The position numbers and the translations under genes are program-made. A stretch of DNA of 64,000 nucleotides from Polynucleobacter tropicus (GTDB lineage Bacteria > Pseudomonadota > Gammaproteobacteria > Burkholderiales > Burkholderiaceae): NCBI RefSeq assembly GCF_013307225.1, contig NZ_CP028942.1:1550001-1614000 (forward strand), written 5' to 3'. Each line of letters opens with the position of its first letter. The first letter of the stretch is position 1. Below, piece after piece: positions 41,418 to 50,797 of this stretch. The notes under the pieces are model-generated. The model did not search any database. It was not told where the DNA came from and worked only from the letters and a program-made list of their open reading frames with translations.

Positions 41418-42611
41418 TTATTGTGTAAAGGCAACGCCACGTTCTTTTAGGGAGGAAATTTGAGAGTCATTCAAACCGATTTCTTTTAGGATTTCATCGG
41501 TATTTTGGCCAATTGTTGGCGCAAGCGTCTTAATTGATCCTGGCGTACGTGACAGCTTTGGCAATACGCCAGGCACTTCTAGATTGCTACCGTCCTGCAT
41601 TTGAATCGTTTGAATATTTTCTCGCGCCCGGTAATGAGGATCATTGGCAATATCCGCAACTGTGTAGATACGTCCTGCGGGGACGGCTGCTGAATCAAGT
41701 AATTCAAGTGCCTTATCAGTAGCAATCGCTTTTGCCCACATTCCAATAGCTTGGTCTAGCTCTTGCACTCGCTTTACACGACCATCATTATTTTCTAACT
41801 CAGGATCATTACCCAAATCATCGCGCCCAATGAGTTTCATCAAGCGCTTAAAAATACTATCGCCATTACCAGCAACTAAGACATAGCCACCATCGGCGCA
41901 CTGATATGCATTTGATGGAGCAATACCGGGTAATGCGCTACCAGCTGCCTGTCTAACTTCACCAAAAGCGCTGTACTCAGGCAGCAAGCTTTCCATGCAA
42001 TTAAATACCGCTTCATATAAAGCCACATCAATCACTTGACCTTTACCACTACGGTGACGCTCTTGCAATGCCAATAAGATTCCGATTACGCCATGCAAAG
42101 ATGCCAAGGTATCGCCAATGCTAACGCCTACGCGGACCGGAACCCGTCCAGGTTCTGCGGTTAAATGGCGCAAACCACCCATGGCTTCTGCAACAACACC
42201 AAAACCAGGCTTGTCTTTATAAGGACCTGTCTGACCATACCCACTGATTCGCAGAATGATGAGTTTTGGATTTAGCTCAAGTAATTTTTCTGGAGCAAGG
42301 CCCCAGCCTTCTAATGTTCCAGGACGAAAGTTCTCAATCAAGATATCCGCTTCTGTGGCGAGCTTTCTAACAATGTCTTGCGCATCCGTTTGTCGTAAAT
42401 CCAATGAGAGCGAACGTTTATTTCTGGATTGCACTTGCCACCAAACAGAAGTGCCATCTTTCAATAGGCGCCATTTACGCAATGCATCACCTACCTTTGG
42501 AGGCTCAATCTTTACTACATCCGCACCAAAATCTGCCAACGTCTTTGCGGCAAATGGACCGGCAATCAACTGACCCATCTCAATCACTTTTAACCCTGCA
42601 AGCGGCTCCAT
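41418..42611 (-). CDS. CaiB/BaiF family III CoA-transferase
   Basis: 397 residues. The start EPLAGLKVIEMGQLIAGPFA and TLADFGADVVKIEPPKVGDA, then LIENFRPGTLEGWGL, fit family III CoA-transferases. The catalytic Asp is expected in the region GVSIGDTLASLHGVIGILLA. It transfers CoA between organic acids. It is upstream of the HMG-CoA-lyase-like gene and divergent from a LysR regulator that probably controls both. Confidence 0.94.
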   Translation of the reverse strand: MEPLAGLKVIEMGQLIAGPFAAKTLADFGADVVKIEPPKVGDALRKWRLLKDGTSVWWQVQSRNKRSLSLDLRQTDAQDIVRKLATEADILIENFRPGTLEGWGLAPEKLLELNPKLIILRISGYGQTGPYKDKPGFGVVAEAMGGLRHLTAEPGRVPVRVGVSIGDTLASLHGVIGILLALQERHRSGKGQVIDVALYEAVFNCMESLLPEYSAFGEVRQAAGSALPGIAPSNAYQCADGGYVLVAGNGDSIFKRLMKLIGRDDLGNDPELENNDGRVKRVQELDQAIGMWAKAIATDKALELLDSAAVPAGRIYTVADIANDPHYRARENIQTIQMQDGSNLEVPGVLPKLSRTPGSIKTLAPTIGQNTDEILKEIGLNDSQISSLKERGVAFTQ

Positions 42612-42693
42612 GCGAGCTCCCTTTGTCTCTTTATTTTTTCAATAGTAGAAAAATAACTCCACTGAGCCCACCTTGGGAATTGCTATGTCTTAC

Positions 42694-42722
42694 GCAAGCC
42701 TTCTCATTTTGCGAAGGCTTGC
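42694..42722. promoter_or_regulatory. Inverted repeat between CoA-transferase and LysR genes
   Basis: GCAAGCCTTC (42694-42703) and GAAGGCTTGC (42713-42722) are exact reverse complements, nine bases apart. They lie 14 bases before the LysR start, in the shared divergent region. A LysR-type operator is the likely use; there is no T run to make it a terminator. Confidence 0.65.
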
Positions 42723-42735
42723 TAGAATATCCCCC

Positions 42736-43650
42736 ATGAAACCCCAAATTAACCCCGCCAGGATCGACTTTGTCACCCTGAAGCTGTTTTGCGCCATTGC
42801 CCAATCTGGCAGCATTACCAAAGGGGCCAATGAATGCAGCCTCGCGCTCTCAGCAGCCAGCCGCAGAATTTCTGAGCTAGAAGAGACGGTTGGACTGACA
42901 CTTCTTGATCGATCAGCAAAGGGCGTCACTCTGACTCAGGCTGGCCATGCAGTGATGCAACACGCCTTACGTCTTTTCCAAGGCTTTGAGCAATTTAGCA
43001 ATGAGCTTGGTGAGTACGCTAAAGGCATCAAAGGGCATGTCCGCCTATGGGCCAATATGTCTGCGCTGACTGAGTTTTTGCCAACTTCTCTTGCTGGATT
43101 CTTAAAAGCACATCCCGACATTCAGGTAGAAGTAGAAGAACAAATCAGTGGCGATATTGTCAAAGCACTGCTTGATGGCATTGCGGATATTGGCGTGTTT
43201 GCAGACGGCACTCCAACAGCTGGATTGGAAACCCACATCATTGGTCAAGACGAATTAGTTGTAGTTTGCAGTAAATCTCACGCAATCAAGAATCGCAAAA
43301 GCATCTCATTTGAAGAATGTCTGGACTATGACTTTGTTGGACTCAATCGTGGCAGCTCATTACTTGAGCTCACCTCAAGACAGGCTGAGCGACTAAGCAA
43401 ACAAATGCGCCTACGAATTCAGGTTCGAAGTTACGATGCGATGTGCCAAATGATCGGGGTAAATTTAGGTGTAGGCATATTGCCGCTACAAGCCTGTGCC
43501 CCACAGATCAAGGCCATGGATCTCAAAGTGGTGCGCCTTGAGGATACTTGGGCAAAGCGCAATCTACTTCTGGCCACCAAGGAGCATGGCCGCCAATCTC
43601 CGGCCTGCATATTACTCATTGAGCACCTCCTTCAAAAATCAAGAAGTTAA
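42736..43650 (+). CDS. LysR-family transcriptional regulator
   Basis: About 304 residues. The N-terminal winged helix reads LKLFCAIAQSGSITKGANEC and AASRRISELEETVGLTLLDR. The effector domain follows (GHVRLWANMSALTEFLPTSL). I use ATG 42736; the frame reaches 42673, but the extension would cover the 10-bp inverted repeat. It probably controls the divergent CoA-transferase and lyase genes in response to their substrate. Confidence 0.93.
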   Translation: MKPQINPARIDFVTLKLFCAIAQSGSITKGANECSLALSAASRRISELEETVGLTLLDRSAKGVTLTQAGHAVMQHALRLFQGFEQFSNELGEYAKGIKGHVRLWANMSALTEFLPTSLAGFLKAHPDIQVEVEEQISGDIVKALLDGIADIGVFADGTPTAGLETHIIGQDELVVVCSKSHAIKNRKSISFEECLDYDFVGLNRGSSLLELTSRQAERLSKQMRLRIQVRSYDAMCQMIGVNLGVGILPLQACAPQIKAMDLKVVRLEDTWAKRNLLLATKEHGRQSPACILLIEHLLQKSRS

Positions 43651-43704
43651 GCTACCATCTATCAATCCACAAACTCACAATAACAAAAGTACATAAGGAA
43701 AAAT

Positions 43705-44340
43705 ATGAGTCTTTTAGATAAACTGAAATGGCGCTATGCCACCAAGAAAATGGATCCTAGCAAAGAGGTTCCAGCGGAAAAAGTAGAGCAAATTCTAGAA
43801 GCCATCAGATTGACGGCAAGTTCTAGCGGCTTACAGCCCTATGAACTCATAGTGATTACTAATAAAGATTTACGTGAAAAGATTAAAGCGATTGCCAACA
43901 ATCAATCTCAAATTACTGACTGCTCTCATCTAGTAGTTTTTGCAGCGTGGGATCACTACACAGAACAGCGTATTAATGATGCGTTTGATATGACAGAACA
44001 AGTTCGCAACTTTAAAAATGATGCAGGTATTGCTTATCGACAAATGCTCCTAAAAAATTACCCAGCAAGAGATCCGGAAGTCAATTTCACGCACACAGCC
44101 AAGCAGGCATACATTGGTCTTGGAACTGCTTTGATTGCCGCAGCAGAGGCGGAAGTAGATGCCACTCCGATGGAAGGCTTTGATCCTAAAGCCCTAGATG
44201 AGATCCTTGGTCTAAAAGAAAAAGGGTTGCGTAGCGTCGTTATGCTTCCATTGGGCTACCGCAAATCTGATGAAGATTGGTTGCTAAATCTCAAGAAGGT
44301 AAGACGTCCTGCTGAGCAATTTGTGAGTTGGATTAAGTAA
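43705..44340 (+). CDS. NfsB-like NAD(P)H nitroreductase family protein
   Basis: 211 residues. LDKLKWRYATKKMDPSKEVP and RLTASSSGLQPYELIVITNK give the FMN-binding start, and GLRSVVMLPLGYRKSDEDWL the C-terminal part of the NfsB type. It reduces nitroaromatics, quinones or flavins with two electrons from NAD(P)H. AAGGA precedes the ATG. It lies 54 bases past the LysR gene on the same strand and might be part of its unit. Confidence 0.9.
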   Translation: MSLLDKLKWRYATKKMDPSKEVPAEKVEQILEAIRLTASSSGLQPYELIVITNKDLREKIKAIANNQSQITDCSHLVVFAAWDHYTEQRINDAFDMTEQVRNFKNDAGIAYRQMLLKNYPARDPEVNFTHTAKQAYIGLGTALIAAAEAEVDATPMEGFDPKALDEILGLKEKGLRSVVMLPLGYRKSDEDWLLNLKKVRRPAEQFVSWIK

Positions 44341-44412
44341 ATAATCAATTCAGCATCACTTGGAAAGAATGGGCTAGCCGTAGAGCTAGCTCATCTCATA
44401 TTGAGATATCTC

Positions 44413-45225
44413 ATGAAGGCGAATGCCGCTTTAATAACTATCTTAGTAATGCTTCATGCTTCTGCTTTTGGCGCAGAGGATGAGGCTAAATTTTCCGCTG
44501 AATTTCAAAATGTATCCAAGGAATATTCTCGCAGCCGAATATTAGAGTTCTGGGGATACCATGAATACCATGGCAACCAAAATTACGCGGACACTCTTAA
44601 GCTTCGTTACTACCAGCCATTGGATATCGGGAGTTTTCAAGGCACTATAAGATTGGATACGTCCTATGTGTCTAGTTATGGCCCAAGTTATCCTGCGCAA
44701 TCAACAGGACAATACAGTGCTGGCAACACGATGTTGACTGCTTGGGGAAATCATCCGCACTTCTTTCCAGAATGGGGAGGCAATTTAGGTGCGCGAGTTA
44801 TTTTTCCATTTGGAAATAATGGTCAATGGGCCATCGGACCACAGGTTGGGGCAAGTTTTAGGCCGAAGGAAAATGCTTTTCTTAATCTAGCTGACTTCTC
44901 ACCCTTAGCTCGGTATATGTATGGCTTTGATACCAAGAACAATTCGTTCCAAGTTAATCCTAGCCAACCACCCCTGGTGAGAAACTTACAGCTCTTCCCT
45001 ACCCTGGGATTTCAAATTAATCCATCTACACAAATCCGCTTTTGGGATGAAAACGGGGTCATTTATAACTCCGCCGGTGGCGGCTGGTTTGTACCACTAG
45101 ATGCCATGGTGACTCATAGACTCACTAAGAACTTTTTATTTGCAATTGGCGCTAGCAAACAAGTTGTGCAAACCTACAACCAATATGACTGGTCTATCTA
45201 CGGGAAACTATCATTTAATTTCTAA
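44413..45225 (+). CDS. Outer-membrane beta-barrel protein of unknown function
   Basis: About 270 residues. A signal peptide (to about residue 20, SAFG) is followed by alternating strands rich in aromatic residues (ADTLKLRYYQPLDIGSFQGT, QLFPTLGFQINPSTQIRFWD), ending in the aromatic terminal strand SIYGKLSFNF that the barrel assembly machine recognises. This indicates an outer-membrane barrel of about 12 strands; no named family is clear. ATG 44413 is preferred; TTG 44401 would add four residues. It is a single gene closed by a terminator. Confidence 0.75.
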   Translation: MKANAALITILVMLHASAFGAEDEAKFSAEFQNVSKEYSRSRILEFWGYHEYHGNQNYADTLKLRYYQPLDIGSFQGTIRLDTSYVSSYGPSYPAQSTGQYSAGNTMLTAWGNHPHFFPEWGGNLGARVIFPFGNNGQWAIGPQVGASFRPKENAFLNLADFSPLARYMYGFDTKNNSFQVNPSQPPLVRNLQLFPTLGFQINPSTQIRFWDENGVIYNSAGGGWFVPLDAMVTHRLTKNFLFAIGASKQVVQTYNQYDWSIYGKLSFNF

Positions 45226-45260
45226 GCCCTCAATATTGTTGCAACTGTTAACTGAAATAA

Positions 45261-45286
45261 AAATGCCAACCCTCCGGTTGGCATTT
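45261..45286. terminator. Bidirectional terminator between barrel gene and htpG
   Basis: An 11-bp stem (AAATGCCAACC with GGTTGGCATTT) around a 4-base loop. It lies between two converging genes, 36 bases after one stop and 20 after the other. Confidence 0.88.
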
Positions 45287-45305
45287 CATCTTAGGGCTCA
45301 ACCAA

Positions 45306-47207
45306 TTACTTAAGCAGCAATTGATTCATTCGTTTCACAAAGCTTGCTGGATCATTTAATTGACCACCTTCTGCCAACAGCGCCTGATCGAACAATAAAT
45401 TAGCCCAATCATCAAATTGCTGATCATTACCCTTAAGCTTTAATAGCAATGGGTGCTCTGGATTAATTTCCAAAATCGGCTTCATGTCGGGTGCCTGCTG
45501 TCCTGCAGCCTTAAGCATTCGCAACAGATTGCCAGAAAGCTCATTCTCATCAGCAATTAAACATGCTGGAGAATCCGTTAAACGGAAGGTAACCCGAACA
45601 TCCTTAGCTTTATCTTCAAGGACTTTTTTCATGCGATCAATTAAGTCCTTGAATTGCTTTTCAGTTTCCTCGTGCTCTTTTTTCTCTTTTTCATCGCTCA
45701 GACTACCCAGATCTAAGCCTCCCTTAGCAACAGACGCCAATTGCTTGCCATCGAACTCAGTGATGAATGAAAGCATCCACTCATCCACCCGATCTGAAAG
45801 CAAGAGAACCTCAACACCTTTCTTGCGGAAGATTTCTAAATGGGGGCTATTCTTGGCAGCATTGAAAGTTTCGCCAGTAACGTAATAAATCTTGTCCTGA
45901 CCCTCTTTCATACGAGCCACATACTCAGCTAATGAGACTGTCTGCTCAGAGGAATCGGTATGGGTGCTCGCAAAACGCAAGAGCTTTAGGATGCGCTCTT
46001 GGTTGGCTTGATCTTCGCCAACACCTTCTTTTAAGACCTGACCAAACTGAGCCCAGAAGGTGCGATATTTTTCCTTCTTCGCTTCATCATCGCTGTTGGC
46101 AAGCTCCTCCAGCATGCTCAAGACACGCTTGGTAGAACTTTCACGAATCACTTTAATGTCACGTGACTCTTGCAAGATTTCACGTGACACATTCAATGGC
46201 AAATCAGCAGAATCAATCACGCCAGTTACAAAACGCAAGTACATCGGCATGAGCTTTTCAGCGTCGTCCATAATGAAGATGCGCTTCACATACAACTTAA
46301 TGCCGCCACGCTTATTGCGATCCCATAGATCAAATGGTGCACGAGATGGCACAAAGAGTAATTGTGTAAATTCGTTTCTGCCCTCAACTCGATTTAAGGA
46401 GTAGCAAAGCGGATTCTCATAATCATGTGAGAGATGCTTATAAAACTCGTTGTATTGCTCTTCTGTGATTTCAGATTTGTTGCGCGCCCAAAGAGCTGAG
46501 GACTGATTGATGCTTTCCAGCTCATCTTTGATGACTTGCTCTTTCTTCTCCTCATCCCACTCTTCCTTGCGCATCTGAATTGGCAGAGAAATGTGATCGG
46601 AGTATTTGCGAATAATCGATTTCAGCTTATAGCTGTTGAGGAAATCATCTTCCCCCTCACGTAAATGCAAGGTAATCGTTGTTCCACGCTGTGGACGATC
46701 AATGCTCTCAATTGTGAATTCGCCAGAGCCATCTGACTCCCAGCGAACGCCATCTGCCGCAGGTAATCCAGCGCGACGGGTTTCAACTGTGATGCGATCC
46801 GCAATAATGAAGGCGGAGTAAAAGCCAACACCGAACTGACCAATCAGCGCAGCATCCTTTTGCTGATCACCAGACAGTTTCGAAAAGAATTCTTTTGTGC
46901 CAGAGCGGGCAATCGTTCCCAGGTTGTTGATTACTTCCTCACGGCTCATGCCAATACCATTATCGGAAATAGAAATGGTTCTAGCAGCTTTATCAAAGTC
47001 AACCCTAATTTTGAGCTCAGGATCGTCACCATACCAATCGGGATGTGCGATGCCCTCAAACCGCAATTTATCCGCAGCATCTGATGCGTTGGAAATCAAT
47101 TCACGGAGAAATATCTCCTTATTGGAATACAAAGAGTGAATCATCAACTGCAGAAGCTGTTTTACCTCTGCTTGGAACCCCATCGTTTCTTTACTTGCAA
47201 CTGTCAT
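45306..47207 (-). CDS. htpG: Molecular chaperone HtpG (Hsp90)
   Basis: 633 residues. The ATPase domain reads [40 protein letters not shown] and [16 protein letters not shown]. The middle domain has [18 protein letters not shown], and the C-terminal dimerisation domain follows. HtpG folds and stabilises proteins under heat or redox stress in the cytoplasm. Length and domain order are normal. It is a single gene bounded by a terminator. Confidence 0.98.
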   Translation of the reverse strand: MTVASKETMGFQAEVKQLLQLMIHSLYSNKEIFLRELISNASDAADKLRFEGIAHPDWYGDDPELKIRVDFDKAARTISISDNGIGMSREEVINNLGTIARSGTKEFFSKLSGDQQKDAALIGQFGVGFYSAFIIADRITVETRRAGLPAADGVRWESDGSGEFTIESIDRPQRGTTITLHLREGEDDFLNSYKLKSIIRKYSDHISLPIQMRKEEWDEEKKEQVIKDELESINQSSALWARNKSEITEEQYNEFYKHLSHDYENPLCYSLNRVEGRNEFTQLLFVPSRAPFDLWDRNKRGGIKLYVKRIFIMDDAEKLMPMYLRFVTGVIDSADLPLNVSREILQESRDIKVIRESSTKRVLSMLEELANSDDEAKKEKYRTFWAQFGQVLKEGVGEDQANQERILKLLRFASTHTDSSEQTVSLAEYVARMKEGQDKIYYVTGETFNAAKNSPHLEIFRKKGVEVLLLSDRVDEWMLSFITEFDGKQLASVAKGGLDLGSLSDEKEKKEHEETEKQFKDLIDRMKKVLEDKAKDVRVTFRLTDSPACLIADENELSGNLLRMLKAAGQQAPDMKPILEINPEHPLLLKLKGNDQQFDDWANLLFDQALLAEGGQLNDPASFVKRMNQLLLK

Positions 47208-47285
47208 TTCAGCATCCTATAAAAAATCCAATAACTCCCTGTATATAAGGGCTATTTTTCAAATTTCAAGGGTCAAAATTGGGGG

Positions 47286-48242
47286 TCAGGACGCCAATTT
47301 GGCAATGTAAATATAGAGCGGTATGCCCAAAATAATATTAAATGGGAAGGTAATGCCTAGCGACATGCCCATATATAGAGCAGGGTTGACTTCAGGTAAG
47401 GCGTGCCGCAAGACGGCTGGCACCGCAATATATGAGGCACTTGCAGCAAGCACCATCAAAAGAACTGTGTCGCCTAGCGGTAGACCCAATAATTTGCAAA
47501 GTCCAAGAGCTATCGTTGCGTGTAGCAAAGGGGCAAGAATGGCATAGAGCAAAGTAATGGGCGGCTTACCTTTTAAGCCTTCAAAGTTCTTTGCCGCCAT
47601 TAATCCCATATCCAATAAGAAGAATGCGAGCATCCCCTTAAATAAGTCGATGGAGAATGGCGCCATCAATTTTTGACCTGCATCTCCGCTAACAAGACCT
47701 ACTACCATCGAACCTAACAATAGAAGCTGTGCACCGTCGGTAAATGATTCATGAAGAATATTTGATAAGCCCAGGGATTGTTTATTTTGAGTCGACTCAG
47801 CACGCGCTTTGTTTGCCAATAAGATGGCCAGAATAATCGCCGGGGATTCCATCAATGCCATTGCCGCAGCCATGTGACCGCCATACTCAATACTGTATTG
47901 ACCTAATACTTGTGTGGCGGTTATGAAGGTCACTGCACTAACCGAACCATAAGTGGCGGCAATCGCTGCAGCATCAAAACTGTTGAGCCTACTTCTGAGA
48001 ATCAGATAGCCCATCAGAGGAACAAGAATCGCCAGAAATATCGCTAGACCAAGAGCTAAAGCAATCTCGATGGTGAAGCCGGATTTATGAAGAGCAAAGC
48101 CCCCTTTTAAACCCAGTGCCATTAATAAGTAGAGTGACAAAAACCGAGCAATTGGTTGCGGTATCTCTAAATTGGATTTCACCAACCCCGCAAAAACACC
48201 AAATATGAAAAATAGTATTGCCGGATCTAGGAAGTTGGTCAT
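47286..48242 (-). CDS. Sodium-dependent bicarbonate permease, SbtA family
   Basis: 318 residues with about ten membrane helices. The start LDPAILFFIFGVFAGLVKSN and GLKGGFALHKSG match SbtA/DUF897, and TYGSVSAVTFITA with GGHMAAAMALMESPAIILAI are conserved. SbtA takes up bicarbonate with sodium in cyanobacteria; in heterotrophic proteobacteria it may feed anaplerotic carboxylases. No SbtB PII-like partner is adjacent. It is divergent from the MltF-like gene. Confidence 0.9.
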   Translation of the reverse strand: MTNFLDPAILFFIFGVFAGLVKSNLEIPQPIARFLSLYLLMALGLKGGFALHKSGFTIEIALALGLAIFLAILVPLMGYLILRSRLNSFDAAAIAATYGSVSAVTFITATQVLGQYSIEYGGHMAAAMALMESPAIILAILLANKARAESTQNKQSLGLSNILHESFTDGAQLLLLGSMVVGLVSGDAGQKLMAPFSIDLFKGMLAFFLLDMGLMAAKNFEGLKGKPPITLLYAILAPLLHATIALGLCKLLGLPLGDTVLLMVLAASASYIAVPAVLRHALPEVNPALYMGMSLGITFPFNIILGIPLYIYIAKLAS

Positions 48243-48417
48243 GTTTCTATATTAGGTAAGTTCTCAATTTTCTGCATTAGCCATTCAAATTGTGGGCTTA
48301 ATAGCACCCCAGCCCTATAAGCAGGCATTTGCTGGCACTCGCAACCCGTCAATAAAAAAGCAGTATTTGTAGAACCAGAGTCCAAAGTTACTTAAATTTC
48401 AGTTGATAATTCAGGCT

Positions 48418-49830
48418 ATGAATCGCATTCTCACCACTTTCATCACCACCCTGTGGATGGGAATGGCTTCCTTCGCCTCTTTCGCGGCAGAAAGCCAAGC
48501 TCAGACGCAACGCAGTTATGCGCAAATGCTCGAACTTGGCGAAATCCGCATGGCAGTTCCTTATGAGCGAACTATCTACGTTGAGTCCAAGAAACAAATA
48601 CTGGGTGATGCTCCAGAGATCGCTAAATATCTTGGTCTTTACCTAAGCAAAAAATATCAGAAGCCAATTAAGGTGACATTGGTGCCAAGTACACCAGGAA
48701 ACCTTATAAATGCGCTCGAAGAAGGCAAAGCAGACTTTGTATTAATTTACTCTAGCGAATACGATAAGCAACTGAAAGCCGGAAAGTATTTACGATACAC
48801 AAGACCTCATTTCGAAGAAAGTCTCATTGTTTCTAAGTCTGGGACAGATCCAATCAATAGCCTGCTAGATTTATCAGGCCAAGATGTTTGCGTAAGTCGC
48901 TTCAAAGATATCAAAGCGTTGTTAGATGCCAATCAAACTTTGATCAAGTCTGGCAGAAAACCCATCAATATCTACCAAGATAAACATGCTCTTGATGATG
49001 AAGATTTTCTGCAGATGTTAAATGCAGGCCTCATATCCAACACTTTTGTAGCCAGTTGGAAAGCTCAACTCTGGAAGCCTTACTTTACAAATCTCCAGCT
49101 AAATGAACAAACCATTAGCCCAGGAGGATCTCCGGGAGATCTTGTTGTCAGCGCCGGAGATAAGAACCTAGCCGATGATGTTCTGAGCTTTGCCTCAAGC
49201 CCTGATATAGAAGATGCCCTGAAGATCTATCGCAAGAATCAATTTAATCAACGAAAAGATGCTCTGAAAAGTCCAGTTACACCTGAAGAGTGGAGTCGTT
49301 TTGAAAGCATGATTAACTTTTTCAGGTTATATGGACATCAAAATCAGCTAGACCCACTCTTTCTTGCTAGCTTGGGTTTCCAAGAATCCATGCTCAATCA
49401 AAGTGCAGTTAGTCCAACTGGTGCAATCGGGGTGATGCAATTACTTCCCTCAACCGGTGATTCCCTGGGCGTCGGGAATATTCATCTCTTAGAGCCTAAT
49501 ATCCATGCTGGAGCCAAATATATGAGCTCCCTACTTTATGCACTCTCCATTGAGGGTGATTTATCAGACATGGAGCGCAATTTCTTTGGCGTTGCTGCTT
49601 ATAACGCAGGCCCAAATAACATTCGCAAAGCCCGCGCACTTGCAAAAACGATGGGTTTTGATCCAAACAAGTGGTTTGATAATGTAGAAATGGCTACCGC
49701 CAAGCTATTTGGCATTGAAACATTCTTGTATGTTCGTAGCGTCTACAAGTACTACGTTGTATATGACATACGACAGAGAAATATTCCCATTACTCAGGAG
49801 AATTTAATTCCTGATCGATTGATTAAATAG
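48418..49830 (+). CDS. MltF-type membrane-bound lytic transglycosylase
   Basis: About 470 residues. After a signal peptide come two parts: an amino-acid-binding-protein-like domain (about 40-270, MLELGEIRMAVPYERTIYVE, ADFVLIYSSE) and a lytic transglycosylase domain (about 310-450). The catalytic Glu is in LGFQESMLNQSAVSPTGAIG, followed by VMQLLPSTG and NAGPNNIRKAR. This is the MltF layout; it cuts peptidoglycan to anhydromuropeptides in the periplasm. ATG 48418 is chosen over TTG 48403. It is tail-to-tail with ppk2, 7 bases apart. Confidence 0.9.
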   Translation: MNRILTTFITTLWMGMASFASFAAESQAQTQRSYAQMLELGEIRMAVPYERTIYVESKKQILGDAPEIAKYLGLYLSKKYQKPIKVTLVPSTPGNLINALEEGKADFVLIYSSEYDKQLKAGKYLRYTRPHFEESLIVSKSGTDPINSLLDLSGQDVCVSRFKDIKALLDANQTLIKSGRKPINIYQDKHALDDEDFLQMLNAGLISNTFVASWKAQLWKPYFTNLQLNEQTISPGGSPGDLVVSAGDKNLADDVLSFASSPDIEDALKIYRKNQFNQRKDALKSPVTPEEWSRFESMINFFRLYGHQNQLDPLFLASLGFQESMLNQSAVSPTGAIGVMQLLPSTGDSLGVGNIHLLEPNIHAGAKYMSSLLYALSIEGDLSDMERNFFGVAAYNAGPNNIRKARALAKTMGFDPNKWFDNVEMATAKLFGIETFLYVRSVYKYYVVYDIRQRNIPITQENLIPDRLIK

Positions 49831-49837
49831 ATCCTAG

Positions 49838-50743
49838 TTAAAAAATCTCCGGTACGTACATTTCTGGTGGAACAGGACCCCTGAGGTAATCCGGATTGTG
49901 CACACGGGCAGGAAGCTTAATTTCAGGGTGATCAATTTCTTGATACGGTATCTGTGAAAGCAAGTGGCTAATACAATTTAAGCGGGCTTTTTTCTTATCA
50001 TTGGCTGCTACAACCCACCAAGGCGCTTCAGGTATATGCGTCTTTTCTAACATTGTCTCTTTTGCCTTGGTATATGCCTCCCAAAGACGACGTGCTTCTA
50101 AATCCATGGGGCTGAGTTTCCACTGCTTCAGTGGATCATGAATGCGCATCATAAAACGGTTGTACTGCTCATCGTCAGAGATTGAGAACCAATACTTAAT
50201 TAAGATAATTCCGGAGCGAATCATCATTCGCTCAAGATCGGGAACCGTATGAAGAAACTCATCATATTCTTTTTTGGTACAGAATCCCATTACCTTTTCA
50301 ACGCCCGCACGGTTATACCAACTACGATCGAAAAGGGCTATCTCACCACCTGCCGGCAAATGCGAAATATATCTTTGAAAATACCACTGCGTTTTTTCAC
50401 GCTCATTCGGTGCCGGTAAAGCTACAACTTTACAAACCCGTGGATTTAGTCGCTGAGTAATGCGCTTGATTGCCCCACCCTTACCAGCAGAGTCCCTGCC
50501 TTCAAATAAAACAGCAACCTTAACCTTGTTGGCAACCACCCAATCTTGTAGCTTTACAAGTTCGCCCTGTAGGCGAAATAATTCTTTGAAGTACAGATTT
50601 CGGGGAATTTGGGATTTACTATCACCATCCGGCGATAAACGATCATCATCAAGCTCCATTTCAAGCTCTTCATCCATGCTATCCAGAATTTCTTCTTGAG
50701 CACGGCGATACCACTCTGCCATTTCAATGCGTTTTGATGTCAT
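49838..50743 (-). CDS. ppk2: Polyphosphate kinase 2
   Basis: 301 residues. Walker A is VLFEGRDSAGKGGAIKRITQ, and the lid and Walker B region read PREREKTQ-like PNEREKTQWYFQRY and IALFDRSWYNRAGVEKVM. PPK2 uses polyphosphate to phosphorylate nucleoside diphosphates or monophosphates, or makes polyphosphate from GTP. The single-domain length suggests a class I enzyme. A PhoB-type promoter directly precedes it, so it belongs to the phosphate-starvation response of this region. Confidence 0.95.
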   Translation of the reverse strand: MTSKRIEMAEWYRRAQEEILDSMDEELEMELDDDRLSPDGDSKSQIPRNLYFKELFRLQGELVKLQDWVVANKVKVAVLFEGRDSAGKGGAIKRITQRLNPRVCKVVALPAPNEREKTQWYFQRYISHLPAGGEIALFDRSWYNRAGVEKVMGFCTKKEYDEFLHTVPDLERMMIRSGIILIKYWFSISDDEQYNRFMMRIHDPLKQWKLSPMDLEARRLWEAYTKAKETMLEKTHIPEAPWWVVAANDKKKARLNCISHLLSQIPYQEIDHPEIKLPARVHNPDYLRGPVPPEMYVPEIF

Positions 50744-50763
50744 TTCCCTTTGCTCCTACAGTA

Positions 50764-50797
50764 CTTATAAAGGGTAAAAGTGACACTTTTATTACAT
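50764..50797 (-). promoter_or_regulatory. PhoB box and -10 element of ppk2
   Basis: On the minus strand ATGTAAT (50797-50791), AAAA, then GTGTCAC (50786-50780) form two 7-mers in 11-base register, resembling CTGTCAT-N4-CTGTCAT. Ten bases later comes -10 TATAAG (50769-50764). The pstS box has the same 10-base distance to its -10. The predicted start is 14 bases before the ppk2 ATG. Confidence 0.7.
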
